NCBI RefSeq assembly: GCF_902806685.2
Contig: NC_048560.1
Coordinates: forward strand, 1,776,492-1,840,491
Source: Maniola hyperantus
Lineage: Eukaryota; Arthropoda; Insecta; Lepidoptera; Nymphalidae
Direction: 5' to 3'
DNA length: 64,000 bases
Position 1 is the first letter of the stretch. Each line of letters begins with the position of its first letter. This document shows positions 39,644 to 49,676 of the stretch, piece by piece. The notes beneath the pieces were generated by a model, which made no database searches, was not told where the DNA came from, and worked only from the letters and a program-made list of their open reading frames with translations. A program made the position numbers and the translations under genes.

Positions 39644-39834
39644 TCTATACTAAAGTGTGTCTGTCTGCTAGCCTTTCACGGCCCATCTGTTCAACCGATT
39701 TGGTCGAAATTTGGCACAGAAGTAGCTTGCATCCCAGGGAAGGATGGCTACTTTTTATCCCGGAATATCGAAGAGTTCCCACGAGATTTTTAAAAATCTA
39801 AATCCAAGCGGTCGACGTTGCGGGCATCATCTTG
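39644..39834 (+). mobile_element. Hel-B, near complete
   Basis: TCTATACTAAAGTGTGTCTG to GGGCATCATCTTG; the core GTTCAACCGATTTGGTCGAA and GCATCCCAGGGAAGGATG is kept. The terminal CTAG has become CTTG. Confidence 0.8.
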
Positions 39835-39849
39835 TAATTTATATGCGGA

Positions 39850-39929
39850 TATTTAAGACGGACAGACAGACAGACAAAGAAGTGATCCTATAAGGGTTCC
39901 TATTTTCCTTTTGAGGTACGGAACCTTAA
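39850..39929 (+). repeat. FP-N right-end fragment
   Basis: GACAGACAGACAGACAAAGA, GTGATCCTATAAGGGTTCC and TTGAGGTACGGAACCTTAAA. Confidence 0.75.
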
Positions 39930-39944
39930 ACACCATTTTGCAGT

Positions 39945-40020
39945 TTTAAATATTGCTCTGAATAAAACAGCAGGCGTTATTTAATGTTATTTTCGGTTCA
40001 ATTTATTAAACGGCTGGTTA
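39945..40020. repeat. R1 motif, copy 3
   Basis: AAATATTGCTCTGAATAAAA, then CAGGCGTTATTTAATGTTAT and TTTCGGTTCAATTTATTAAA. Confidence 0.55.
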
Positions 40021-40407
40021 AACACAACGTGAAGTGATAAATTGTTTAAGTAAACAAAGTTATAGTTGCATTTAGTTAAACGTTCGTTAATTTTAATGTT
40101 AGCACAACTATTATCGTTATCTTTATGTACGAAGTGAAAATAATATAATAATTTTAACAATTTGCTGTGCTGCCAAAATAATAAAATATTATTGTTGGGA
40201 TATTTTGATTTTATAGGAAAAATATCATTAAAGGGAAAAACTTGGACGTCCTGTTTGAGATATATATTTGAAGTGAGTGAATATGTCATCGAATGTAAAA
40301 CAAAAAACTCTTAGAAAAAATAAGAATAAGAACTTATTTAAATATAAACAATTTAGTTTACAGGCAGTTCCAACAATTATGATATAGACGTACCTATTTA
40401 TATTATA

Positions 40408-40704
40408 CTAGCTTATACTCGCGACTTCGTTTGAGTGGACTACACAAATTTCAAACCTCTATTTGACCCCCTTTGGGATTTTAGCGTATGCCGATTGCCG
40501 ACGTCATAATAGCTATCTTCATGCCTGACTGACTGACTGATATTTATCAACGCACAGCTCAAACTACTGGACGGATCAGGTTGAAACTCGGCATGCATAT
40601 AGCTATTATAACGTAGACATCCGATAGGAAAGGATTTTTGAAAATTTAACACCTAAAGGGGTGAAATAGGGGTTTGAAATTTGTGTAGTCCATGCGCACG
40701 AAGT
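40408..40704. mobile_element. Hel-C fold-back copy
   Basis: Left side CTAGCTTATACTCGCGACTT is a minus-strand 3' end; the middle has CTGACTGACTGA and CAACGCACAGCTCAAACTAC; the right side GTGTAGTCCATGCGCACGAA is a decayed plus-strand 3' end. The two halves are inverted around the 5' block. Confidence 0.7.
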
Positions 40705-41240
40705 TAAATAAAGCAGTTAAAATTAAGGAAAAAGTGGATTTATTAATTTCTCATTTTATTCGTCTACCCTCGCCTTCCTAACGCTATCAAAGTCAAGAGC
40801 AGAGAGTTCAAAAGTAAGTCCCTCTCAAATTATGAGGAGAGATGTTTTTATTATGTTCCGAGCATCAAAGGTTTTGTTTAATTGATCTCGGCCTCATAAA
40901 GAGGCCAGAGGGGCGATTAAAGTTAGACTTTATTTCGGTTTAATTATTTTGTATTTTATGAAACACATCGTTTTATTTTATTGTAAGTTTTTCTTCGTGG
41001 CACTGGATCAAGTTAGTTGATTGCCTCAGCTTGCTGGATCTAATTTTAGCACCTATTCTCTTGGCCCCATTTCCCTTTTCGTTTTTTCTCCTTCTAAGTA
41101 TCTAGTTTCTTCATCGCAAGCTGTGGCAATCACTAAGTGGGTCTACAAAATAGCATAAATATGTATTTCTTTCCTTTTGTGTAATTTTAAGTTTATTATT
41201 TGTAACCTGTTGATTGTCCTTTTAAGTAAAAATAAAATAA
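40705..41240. other. No recognised feature
   Basis: GCCTCATAAAGAGGC near 40887 is a small self-complementary block. Nothing else recognised. Confidence 0.45.
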
Positions 41241-41557
41241 GCAGCACTGTGGTCTTATTAGTGGGAGGTCCTGGGGTCAATTCCTGGCAGGGGTTTGGAA
41301 TTTTATAATTTCTAAATTTCAGGTCGGGTCTGATGGCAGGCTTCGGCCGTGGCTAGTTACCACCCTACCGGTAAAGCCGTGTCCTCCAAGCGATTAAGCG
41401 TTCCGGTACGATGCCGTGTAGAAACCAAAGGGGCATGGTTTTAATAAAAACTGCCATACCCCTTCCAGCTTAGCCCACTTCTATCTTAGACTGCGTCATC
41501 ACTTACCACCAGGTGAGATTTCAGTTAAAGGCTAACTTGTATCTGAATAAAAAAAAT
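41241..41557 (+). mobile_element. SINE-1, A box damaged
   Basis: GCAGCACTGTGGTCTTATTA (A-box region altered), GGGGTCAATTCCTGGCAGGG (B box altered), then the full body and ACTTGTATCTGAATAAAAAA. A second, diverged tail-like piece follows at 41560-41647. Confidence 0.85.
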
Positions 41558-41685
41558 GTATCCCGAACTTAAGCCAGCTTCGATCTCAGACATACATTGT
41601 AAGGTGAGATCGCAGTTAAGGGTAAGTACTTAACTTGTAAAAAAACCTTTTTTAAATGACACATTTTCAAGTATTCCCATAGAAG

Positions 41686-42076
41686 TAAGCCTGAGATCAC
41701 AACACTGCGATGCGACATCGGGTCGTAAGAATGTACGACGTCGCACAAATGCACTGTGCAAATGTCTGTCCGATGCGGTGCCGGCTGCCGCACCGTACAA
41801 ACTTGCGATGCAACGACGTATTTCCGTTCAGTCGATGTCCACACATCTCTGTGTGCCATTCTGTGCTGTGTGTGTTTTTCTTGATGCGTCTTAACGCAAG
41901 TAGAAGTATGATACGTGTAGTGTGGTCCATTGGCTCACTAGAAAATGATGGTCAGAGTTTTCTCGTACGATGCCGTAAGCGATGAAATTTTTGCGCTGCG
42001 TCAACGTATTGCATTGCGATGCGGCATCGTTTTTGCGATGCGATGTCGCACCGAAGTGTTGTGGCCTCTCGCCTTA
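41686..42076. mobile_element. Terminal-inverted-repeat element, GATGCG-rich, class unknown
   Basis: TAAGCCTGAGATCACAACAC at the left and GTTGTGGCCTCTCGCCTTA at the right are imperfect inverted ends, extended by GCGATGCGACATCG and CGATGCGATGTCGC. The interior has many CGATGCGGYR motifs in both orientations. Open frames across it are side effects of this composition. Confidence 0.6.
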
Positions 42077-42567
42077 AGCGTTTCCACCATAAAGCGATTT
42101 ACAAAAGCGCTTTACTGCATAATATGACAACCATGTAGAATAGTTCACGCATGGGGAATGTTAATTTGCATTTGTAGGTCGCGTCCCCATGGAGTCTTCT
42201 AGAATATGGGGCTTACACAGAGTTACTTGTGGTATAGCTAGACCTGGCTCTGGTTACACCTTGTATAGATTTGCCGTTAAAGCAGTTAAAGTAAGGGCGT
42301 ATCTCAAGTCAATTATCCTCAGTGATCAGTGCAGACGAGGTTTCGACGAATCCACCGAATCCGCCGTAATTCCATACACTCATGGGAATTGAATTATAGG
42401 TCCCCCTACCTTGGGGAGCGATTGCCGAACGATTAACGACTCTACCCCTTTGTGTTAAGGGTAGGGGGGGATTTGCCTCATTTCACGCGTCATCGATTGT
42501 TGGGCTGTGAGTTTTAGACTAGTTCGTATTTATGGGTTCGCTTATATTATTACCACTACTAGCTTTT
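42077..42567. other. Mostly unrecognised
   Basis: TCCCCCTACC at 42401 and GGTAGGGGGG at 42460 form an inverted repeat with a loop of about 50 bp, possibly a decayed MITE. Confidence 0.4.
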
Positions 42568-42640
42568 GAGTTAAGCGTGTTGACATATTATGGATCCGAG
42601 ACAGGGTCGCCAACTATGGGCCTCATTATAAAGCTTAGCA
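42568..42640 (+). pseudogene. RTE-1 fragment
   Basis: Encodes VLTYYGSETGSPTMGLIIKL, the counterpart of VLPVMTYGSETWSLTMGLIR at 60340. It is cut off by the AAAG-tailed element. Confidence 0.65.
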
Positions 42641-43020
42641 GGCGACGGAGAAAAGAAAGAAAGAAAGAAAAGACGTTTATTTACAAAACTGTGCCTGTAA
42701 GAGCTGGTTATTCCGGCGCTTCTTCCACCTGAGAACAAGCAAAAGAAGCGCCGGAACAAACTGTCATATGTGTGGCACAACCCGAAAAAGGGTCCCAGCT
42801 CAGCATTATGCTGTATGCCTTGAGAGAGAACTAGGTAGGTTATTAGCCGCCGCGCCCGCCGCCACGGTCGCCACGGAGGTCGCCTCACACCTGTATGTGT
42901 GACAGCGTCAGTGTATCCACACACGTGGCATGCCTCCACGGGACAAGAGTCATGCCATCTGGTCTCTTGCCAGCTACGTAAAATCTTTGTTGCGTGTCGC
43001 AATTATCCAGGCTAGTCGTC
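42641..43020 (-). repeat. Probable LINE 3' region with GAAA tail
   Basis: Tail complement AAAGAAAGAAAGAAAG, GACGTTTATTTACAAAACTG, then a perfect stem (CCGGCGCTTCTT and AAGAAGCGCCGG at 42713-42755). Further right, the minus-strand frame has CPVEACHVCGYTDAVTHTG, a Cys/His-rich piece. A LINE 3' end with a conserved hairpin is likely; the family is unknown. Confidence 0.45.
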
Positions 43021-43154
43021 CGAGTCTGCAGCGAGATAATAACACTGCTATAGCTCTCCTAAATATACACAAAGTTGTGAATCTGAATATGTAGGAATGC
43101 ACTTTATCGATCATGAGCGAGTTTATACTCCAACTCGCACTTGGCCGATTTTCG

Positions 43155-43378
43155 GGTGGCTATGACCACATGATGGGGCAGACGTGTTCTGGAGTGGAGA
43201 CCGCGTATCAGCAAGCGCAGTGTGGGACGACTTCCAACCCGCTGGACTGACGACCTTAAGAAGGTAGCGGGAAGTGGGTGGATGTGGAAGGCGGAGGATC
43301 GTGTGTGGTGGCGTGCTCTTGGGAAGGCCTTTGTCCAGCAGTGGACGCAAACAGGCTGATTGATTGATTGATTGATAT
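43155..43378 (+). pseudogene. RTE-2 3' end with an unbroken C-terminal frame
   Basis: From 43174 to TGA at 43357-43359 the frame is open for 61 residues: WGRRVLEWRPRISKRSVGRL, PTRWTDDLKKVAGSGWMWKA, EDRVWWRALGKAFVQQWTQT, then G. This is the C-terminal end of the RTE-type reverse-transcriptase ORF. A TTGA repeat (43358-43376) is the 3' tail. 5' truncated, so dead, but young enough to keep its frame. Confidence 0.8.
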
Positions 43379-43617
43379 GACCACAACTTTTTTGATAAAA
43401 TTCATCAATCAATAGACATACCTACATTTAATTTATACAGACAGACGTATTCTTTTATCTTATTTGGTGAACAAATAGTTTGAATCGTTTTAAAAATGCT
43501 AAACGACTTGAAAAGACAGGGAGGAACAGAGGGTTGATTGCTCTCTGTGCGGGGAAAAAGGAAAACGTGGAATTACTTACGTAGGTACCTATTTCCTAAT
43601 CGATTTGTATTTTGTAC
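43379..43617. other. No recognised feature
   Basis: Unique-looking. Confidence 0.35.
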
Positions 43618-43817
43618 TTTTTTTAAAATTCAGATACAAGCTGGCCCTTGACTGCGATCTCATCTGGTGGTAAGTGATGATGCAGTCTAAGATGGAAGCG
43701 GGCTAACCTGGAAGGGGATGGCAGTTTTTACTAAACCCATATACCTACCCCTTTGGTTTCTACACGGCATCGTTCCGGAACGTTAAATCGCTTGGCGGCA
43801 CGGTTTTGTTGGTAGAC
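43618..43817 (-). mobile_element. SINE-1, head missing
   Basis: AAATTCAGATACAAGCTGGC, CTCATCTGGTGGTAAGTGAT, GGCATCGTTCCGGAACG and CTTGGCGGCACGG in complement order. Confidence 0.8.
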
Positions 43818-43859
43818 ACGGTTTGATGAAAAAAAAGTTTTTGAGTTTCAGTTCTAAGT

Positions 43860-44522
43860 ATAGGGAACCCCAAAATTTATTGTTCTTTTTTCTATTTTTG
43901 TGTAAAAATCTTAATGCGGTTCACAGAATACATCTACTTGCCAAGTTTCAACAGTATAGCTCTTATTGTTTCGGAAAAAAGTGGCTGTGACATACGGGCG
44001 GACAGACGGACAGACAGATATGACGAATCTATAAGGGTTCCGTTTTTTGCCATTCGGCTACGGAACCCTAAAAAGTAGCCTAGAATCTAGACGTTCGTTC
44101 GACGCAAGCTATCTCTTGCACGTCGTTGCATACTTGCCAAGTTTCAACAGTATAGCTCTTATTGTTTCGGAAAAAAGTGGCTGTGACATACGGACGGACA
44201 GACGGACAGACAGATATGACGAATCTATAAGGGTTCCGTTTTTTGCCATTCGGCTACGGAACCCTAAAAAGTAGCCTAGAATCTAGATGTTCGTTCGACG
44301 CAAGCTATCTCTTGCACGTCGTTGCATACTTGCCAAGTTTCAATAGTATAGCTCTTATTGTTTCGGAAAAAAGTGGCTGTGACATACGGACGGACAGACG
44401 GACAGACAGATATGACGAATCTATAAGGGTTCCGTTTTTTGCCATTCGGCTACGGAACCCTAAAAAGTAGCCTAGAATCTAGATGTTCGTTCGACGCAAG
44501 CTATCTCTTGCACGTCGTTGCA
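43860..44522. repeat. FP-O element with a triplicated 196-bp unit
   Basis: Unit starts (TACTTGCCAAG) are at 43935, 44131 and 44327, an exact 196-bp period. Each unit holds GTTTCGGAAAAAAGTGGCTG, GACA/GACGGACA repeats, ATAAGGGTTCCGTTTTTTGC, CGGCTACGGAACCCTAAAAA and TAGCCTAGAATCTAGA. Sequence before 43935 is the FP-O left part. The unit therefore includes the FP right end plus flanking DNA and was duplicated after insertion. The identical open frames in it are not genes. Confidence 0.9.
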
Positions 44523-44960
44523 TGAAATCTCAAAATGGCTTAGTAGCTAAGATATTTTTGCTTCTGCATTAACTTTTAACTCAATCCCGAGTTTAATACA
44601 ACTCAAAATTGTTTACCCGGGACCCTTGATAAATAAAGGTTCAGGCAAAGGATATTATTTGAAAATGGGAATATATGCGGCGATATAGTTTTATGATGCG
44701 CAGACGAGGGTACGTGCTTTATTATATTTATAGATTTATGAGGCGCATAACATGACCTGCCGCCATAGAATAACCAGGCATAGCAGACAGTCAAAATATT
44801 CAGCAGCAGTGCGTACCTACTCGCACGCCCACGACACGCCAAACAAGCGAACTGTTTTAATTACCTATTACTACTACCGGAACACCGGTCTCTCCGCACA
44901 TTAGTTTTGTCTGTGACTGGGAGTAACGGTAGTTCTCAATTAAAAAAGAAAAAATAATAA
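44523..44960. other. No recognised feature
   Basis: Unique-looking. Confidence 0.4.
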
Positions 44961-45050
44961 TAATATATATGTGTGTATGTGCATGTGTGTATGCATATAT
45001 TATGTGTGTTTATACATATATGTGTATGTATATGTATTGTCTGTTCTTTG
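44961..45050. repeat. TG/TA microsatellite
   Basis: Alternating TATATATG and GTGTATGTG units, imperfect. Confidence 0.85.
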
Positions 45051-45249
45051 TTTTTTAAATATTTAGTTAGTATATTATAATATAGTAATATTATTTATTT
45101 ATAATCTTTTTTTAATGATATAAGTAGGCATGATGTAATGCGCAGACGTACGCATTGAGGGTCAAACCTCTGTGGTTTTTACAATGCGTGCCTTATGCGT
45201 GTATTATGTGTAATTTTCTCTTGTATGTTCATAATAAAAATAATAATAA

Positions 45250-45365
45250 AAAAAAATGTCTTGCTTTTACGGTAAAGGAAAACATCGTGAGGAAACGCAT
45301 GCTCAGAGAGTTCTCTAAAATGTTCCCAAAGACTTAGTAGTGGGGCGGCGAACCCATTGAGTTGT
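45250..45365 (+). mobile_element. SINE-2 fragment, internally deleted
   Basis: GTAAAGGAAAACATCGTGAG, CATGCTCAGAGAGTTCTCTA and TAGTAGTGGGGCGGCGAACC. Confidence 0.6.
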
Positions 45366-45530
45366 CATCTGTGCCCAACAAACCTCTGTGATAGTAATTT
45401 ATTGCGAATAATACGAGTTTTTATTTAGTTTTCTGTTTTAAATTTAGTATTGAAGGTGTGTAGAAGCCATTTATGGTGCATTGCTGTGTGATCGGCTGTA
45501 AAAGTTGTAGCGAACGCAAATTATGAAACA

Positions 45531-45741
45531 CTAGCTTCAGCCCGCGACTTCGTATACGTGAATTTAGGTTTCAAAAATCCCGTGGGAACTCTTTGATTTT
45601 CCGGGATAAAAAGTAGCCTATGTCCCTTGCCAGGTCTTAAACTATACCCATGCAAAAAATCGCGTCGATATGTTGCTCTGTTGCGTCGTGATTGAAGGAC
45701 AAACCAACAAACAAATACAGTTTCACATTTATAATAATAAC
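45531..45741 (-). mobile_element. Hel-A, near complete
   Basis: CTAGCTTCAGCCCGCGACTT (3' end) to CAAATACAGTTTCACATTTA (5' side), with GCCAGGTCTTAAACTATACC inside. Confidence 0.8.
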
Positions 45742-45830
45742 CTTTACTCATACTTACGTATGATTTCTTTTGTTGTTTTGTCCCTTTCGGGTATACGCGT
45801 CTGACAAGTCCCCTTGATTCTAAGGCTAGA

Positions 45831-45972
45831 ATCTATAGAGCGCACTTAGACTGTGCTTAGACTTAAGACACTGTTAAAACAAGACAGCGTTATATCACTG
45901 ACATAAATCTGTCTCGTTTTAACTGAAACTTAAGGCAGAGCAAAGTCAAAGTACGGTCTATACTCTATAGAT
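45831..45972. mobile_element. MITE-7, palindromic, copy 2
   Basis: ATCTATAGAGCGCACTTAG at the left and CTCTATAGATCTC at the right; GTTAAAACAAGACAG pairs with CTGTCTCGTTTTAAC inside. Confidence 0.8.
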
Positions 45973-46265
45973 CTCAGCCTAGTCTAAGGCTATTTCACAT
46001 CTACCTTACCTATTCTATTCGCCGCGTGTTCCTGACGCGTCGTTTATCACCCCATATGAGTGGACATGCGAGTTTTTATGGTTCCGTCAAGTTAGCACCG
46101 GGAAGAGGAGTTTCCGTGTATTTTCCTTATTATGACGTTTTCTGCTTACTCTGACTTTTGATGATAGCTTTTATGTTGTTCACACTCTCGTATTTTAACG
46201 GCTTTACCAGATTTCACAGTGGCTTTAAAAAAGTTCTAGATTAGATTCCCAGCTGGGTCTTCTTT

Positions 46266-46480
46266 TTAGGGTTCCTAAAAAGGACCCAAAAACAGGACCC
46301 TATTACTAAGACTCCACTGTCCATCCGTCTGTCTGTCCGTCTGTAACCAGGCTGTATCTCATGAACCGTGATAGTTAGAGAGTTGAAATTTTCACAGATG
46401 ATGTAGAGCTGTTACCGATATAAAAACAAATATTAAAAAACAGAATAAAATTTAAGGGGGCTCACATACAACAAACGTGA
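46266..46480 (+). repeat. FP-M left half, cut by SINE-1
   Basis: AGGGTTCCTAAAAAGGACCC, AGACTCCACTGTCCATCC, GAACCGTGATAGTTAGAGAG and GGGGGCTCACATACAACAAA. The right half is absent after the SINE. Confidence 0.7.
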
Positions 46481-46731
46481 CCCCTTAACTACAATCTCAC
46501 CTGGTGGTAAGTGATGATGCAGTCTAAGATAGAAGCGGGCTAACCTGGAAGGGGTATGGCAGTTTTTATTAAACCAATACACCTTTGGGTTCTTTCTTTC
46601 TCCTTCCTCCCACCAGACCAGACCAGAAAATTTGAAATTATAAAATTCCAAATCCCTGCCAGTAAAAGAAACCGGGACCTCTCACTAATAAGACCATAAC
46701 GCTTGCCATTGCGCCAGGGAGGTCGTCAATG
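46481..46731 (-). mobile_element. SINE-1 with head, internally deleted
   Basis: Tail and body complement, a deletion of the CGGTAC block, CCCACCAGACCAGACCAGAA, then a damaged B box and TTGCGCCAGGGAGGTCGTCA (head). Confidence 0.8.
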
Positions 46732-46816
46732 GGAGGGAGGAGGAGGTCCCTTTTTACAAGATGACAGTTTTGATAATATCTGTGGTTCTAAATATTTTCG
46801 CTTCCACCAATCATAT

Positions 46817-47124
46817 TGTGATAGCCTAGTGGTTATAACGTCCGCCCTCTAATCGGAGGTCGGGGGTTCGATCCCGGGCACGCACCTCTAACTTTTCGGA
46901 GTTATGTGCGTTTTAAGTAATTAAATATCACTTAACGGTTAACGAAAACATCGTGAGGAAACTTGCATGCCTGAGAGTTATCCATAATGTTCTCAAAGGT
47001 GTGTGAAGTCTACCAATCCGCACATGGCCAGCGTGGTAGACAATGGCCAAAAACCCTTCTCACTGTGAGAGGAGCCCCGTGCTCTATAGTGAGCCGGCGA
47101 TGGGTTGATCATGACGATGATGAC
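46817..47124 (+). mobile_element. SINE-2, full length reference copy
   Basis: A box TGATAGCCTAGTGGTTATAA, B box GGGGGTTCGATCCCGGGC, TAAGTAATTAAATATCACTT, AAACATCGTGAGGAAACTTG, GCCAGCGTGGTAGACAATGG, CGTGCTCTATAGTGAGCC and GGCGATGGGTTGATCATGAC with a GATGATGA tail. A tRNA-derived SINE by its internal Pol III boxes. Confidence 0.9.
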
Positions 47125-47414
47125 ATCAATCAAAATCGAATCTAAAATTTCTTTTCCCACAGCTGTGTCAACAAGGTTTTCAGCAGAATATTTCAGCTAA
47201 TATTTCAGGTTTGTTCAGTAATTTGAACGCTTGTATTGTTTCGGCGCAATAAAAAACCGATTTAGAATGTCGTCGGTATTATCAAGTCGTCGTAAACAGA
47301 ACGTTAGGAACAGATGGTGTGCGACGAAGGGTCCCAAGGGCGTTACACTGTCGACTAGCACCTATATACTCACTAGGTACATAACATACCTACCATGAAA
47401 TTTGTCACGTCTTG
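47125..47414. other. No recognised feature
   Basis: Unique-looking. Confidence 0.35.
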
Positions 47415-47830
47415 TTAGGGTTCCGTACCTCAAAAGGAAAAACGGAACCCTTGTAGGATCACTTTGTTGTCTGTCGGTCTGTCAAGAAACCTACAGGGTG
47501 CTTCCAGTTGACCTAGAATCATGAAATTTGGCAGGTAGGTAGATCTTATATCTGACATTTGGGGAAAAATCTGAAAACCGTGAATTTAGGGTTAAATCAC
47601 ACAAAAAAAATTAAATTGTGGTCATGAACTAATAATTAGTATTTTCAGCTTTCGAAGTGAGTGACTATATCAAGTAGGGTATCATATGGAAGACCTTTCA
47701 TTCTAAAACAGATTTTTATTTATTTTTATCCATCATAGTTTTTGAATTATCGTGCAAAATGTCGAAAAAATACGACTGAAGTACGGATCCCTCATTGCGC
47801 GAGCCTGACTCGCACTTGGCCGGTTTTTTT
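47415..47830 (-). repeat. FP-N, complete
   Basis: TTAGGGTTCCGTACCTCAAA to GACTCGCACTTGGCCGGTTT; close to the reference copy with a short GACA run. Confidence 0.85.
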
Positions 47831-47852
47831 TATAAAATACTTAATGGTATTA

Positions 47853-47935
47853 AATATATAAAATTCAAAGTTCTGACTGATTGACTGACAGTTAACGCAC
47901 ATCCTAAACCACTGGTCCTAGAGCAGGCGCGGATA
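47853..47935 (+). mobile_element. Hel-C 5' fragment
   Basis: ATATAAAATTCAAAGTTCTG, ACTGATTGACTGACAG and ACGCACATCCTAAACCACTG. Confidence 0.65.
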
Positions 47936-48051
47936 CAGCCTTCAAAAAAGGTCGTGAGCACAGCCACCCGAAAATCAGCAATCAGCAAAATCAGCAATCA
48001 GCAAAAATCAGCAAAATATTCCAGTTAGGTTAGTATAAAGAGATCTCGATA

Positions 48052-48590
48052 AATCTACGCGTGTGGTCATTATCTGCGTGCAAGTTTAACAAGAGAGGAC
48101 ATTCAAATAACTAATCTTAAATTATCAAAACATCATTATACCAAAAAAATTGTTACTCTATGTGCATAAAAATCTTTAACAAATTGCCGATGGAGATTAA
48201 AATGCTTCCATTTAAACAATTCTGTCATAAATTAAAAAAATGGTTGCAAGAAAAAAATTTTTATACAGTGGATGACTTCGTACGACATATTAAGGCTTAA
48301 TTTCGAGATTTGATTAAGTAATTAATTTCATCAATGTAATTAATTTATTATTATGTTAATATTAACATGCACTTAAATAAGACTATTTTAGGTTTTCTCT
48401 GACATCATATTTTAAATTTATTTTTTATTTTTTAGTACCTATGTTAATAGTAACTAAATGTGTAACTGACACTATTGTAAAATTGCGCGCCATTGATGGC
48501 AGATTGTAATTGGACTTTAATATTTTTAAGACCCTATGTACATACAATTTTGCAATTAATAAACTTATCTTATCTTATCTTATCTTATCT
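48052..48590 (+). pseudogene. LINE-K 3' end (C-terminal ORF piece, UTR, TTATC tail)
   Basis: A frame at 48160-48300 encodes MCIKIFNKLPMEIKMLPFKQ, then FCHKLKKWLQEKNFYTVDDF and VRHIKA. The segment SKHHYTKKIVTLCA just upstream is in another frame, so there is one frameshift. The pattern ..YNKLP..IK.LP...FK..LK..L....FYTV.DF is the usual C-terminus of Jockey-like reverse-transcriptase ORFs. The UTR ends in AATAAA and five TTATC units. Confidence 0.7.
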
Positions 48591-48601
48591 AAAATAGCTA
48601 A

Positions 48602-48897
48602 TCGTGGCGGCCGGCCGGAGCGGCGGCTACTAAAGCAGAAAGGGCCAAGAGGCGCAAATATGAGAATATAGAAAATAGTTTCATATTTGTGCCTTTTGGG
48701 GTGGAGACCATGGGTTCGTGGGGCGAGGATGCTAGATCCTTTTTTAAGGACCTTTCATCCCGTCTCGCGGAATCCACCGGAGGGCTGGCAGTTACCTCGG
48801 TCAGCATATTAGTCTGGCCATTCAACGAGGTAACGGTGCCAACGTTCTGAGCACCCTGCCTCGTTGCGGTGGTTTAGATGATTTTTTTTATCTGTAA
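48602..48897 (+). pseudogene. LINE-L C-terminal ORF piece, one frameshift
   Basis: First frame: KAERAKRRKYENIENSFIFV, PFGVETMGSWGEDARSFFKD, LSSRLAESTGG. After a shift near 48783: RAGSYLGQHISLAIQRGNGA, NVLSTLPRCGGLDDFFYL, stop at 48895-48897. Homologous to the intact frame at 53619-53903. It directly follows the tail of LINE-K. Confidence 0.75.
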
Positions 48898-49415
48898 TTT
48901 TTATGTTCAATTGTTTAGATTCATTTTATTAATTAAATAAAATCATAATGAATTCTAAAATAGCTTGTAATGTCCTGCTTTTCTGTCTGACTTTAAATTC
49001 ACTTCTGGGGCACCTTTTATTACAAAATATATGGCACTTTGACTCGCAAAGGGACCCTCTTTTCGATGTTTAAATCGGTTTAAAATGAAATACCAACGCG
49101 AGCGGAAGGGACCTGGTATTGGCATTACTCCATTTCCCCTTATCTGTGGCGGCGGACGCGTTCAAGCCAAGACAGGACAAAAAAACGCCATTTTATCTTC
49201 TTAACAGATAAAAATAACAACATGATTATAGTATTAGTATATAGTATAGTATTCGTAGTTAGTTATAACAGTAGTTATAACTAACTACTAATGAATTAAA
49301 GTAATTCATCAGCCAAGTAATAAATTAAAAAGTTTTCTAAAAAACTCGGCAAAGTGCGAGATGGACTCATATCGAACTCTATCGATTTTTCGAACTATGT
49401 ACCTTACGCACACTG
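48898..49415. other. No recognised feature
   Basis: AT-rich; GTTAGTTATAAC and AGTTATAACTAAC near 49258-49288 form a small palindrome. Confidence 0.4.
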
Positions 49416-49419
49416 CTTT

Positions 49420-49505
49420 TCCGGGATAAAAAGTTGCAATGTCAATTTCCGGGACGCAAGCTACCTCCTTACCTAATTCCATATCTAAATCGGTTAAACG
49501 GATAA
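49420..49505 (-). mobile_element. Hel-B partial, first of three in a row
   Basis: CCGGGATAAAAAGTTGCAAT, GACGCAAGCTACCTCCTTAC and ATCGGTTAAACGGATAAGCC; both ends missing. Confidence 0.65.
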
Positions 49506-49676
49506 GCCTTTAAGAATCCAGTGGGAACTCTTCGATTTTCCGGGCTAAAAAGTAGCCTATGTCCGTCCCCGAGATGTAAGCTAACTCTATACCAAATTTC
49601 ATCAAAATCGGTTAAACTTTTGGGCCATGCAAAGCTAGCAGACAGACAGACAGACACTTCCGCATTTATAATAATA
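49506..49676 (-). mobile_element. Hel-B, second of three in a row
   Basis: AGTGGGAACTCTTCGATTTT to CACTTCCGCATTTATAATAA; the 3' hairpin end is absent. Confidence 0.75.

Noticed and set aside
42571..43002. A 143-residue minus-strand frame with CPVEACHVCGYTDAVTH, considered as a zinc-finger gene
   Set aside because: It runs through a GAAA tail and a LINE-like hairpin into an RTE-1 fragment. It is better read as a LINE 3' region.
44047..44470. Two identical 75-residue frames
   Set aside because: They are copies of the 196-bp repeat unit and read through an FP-O terminus and GACA microsatellite.
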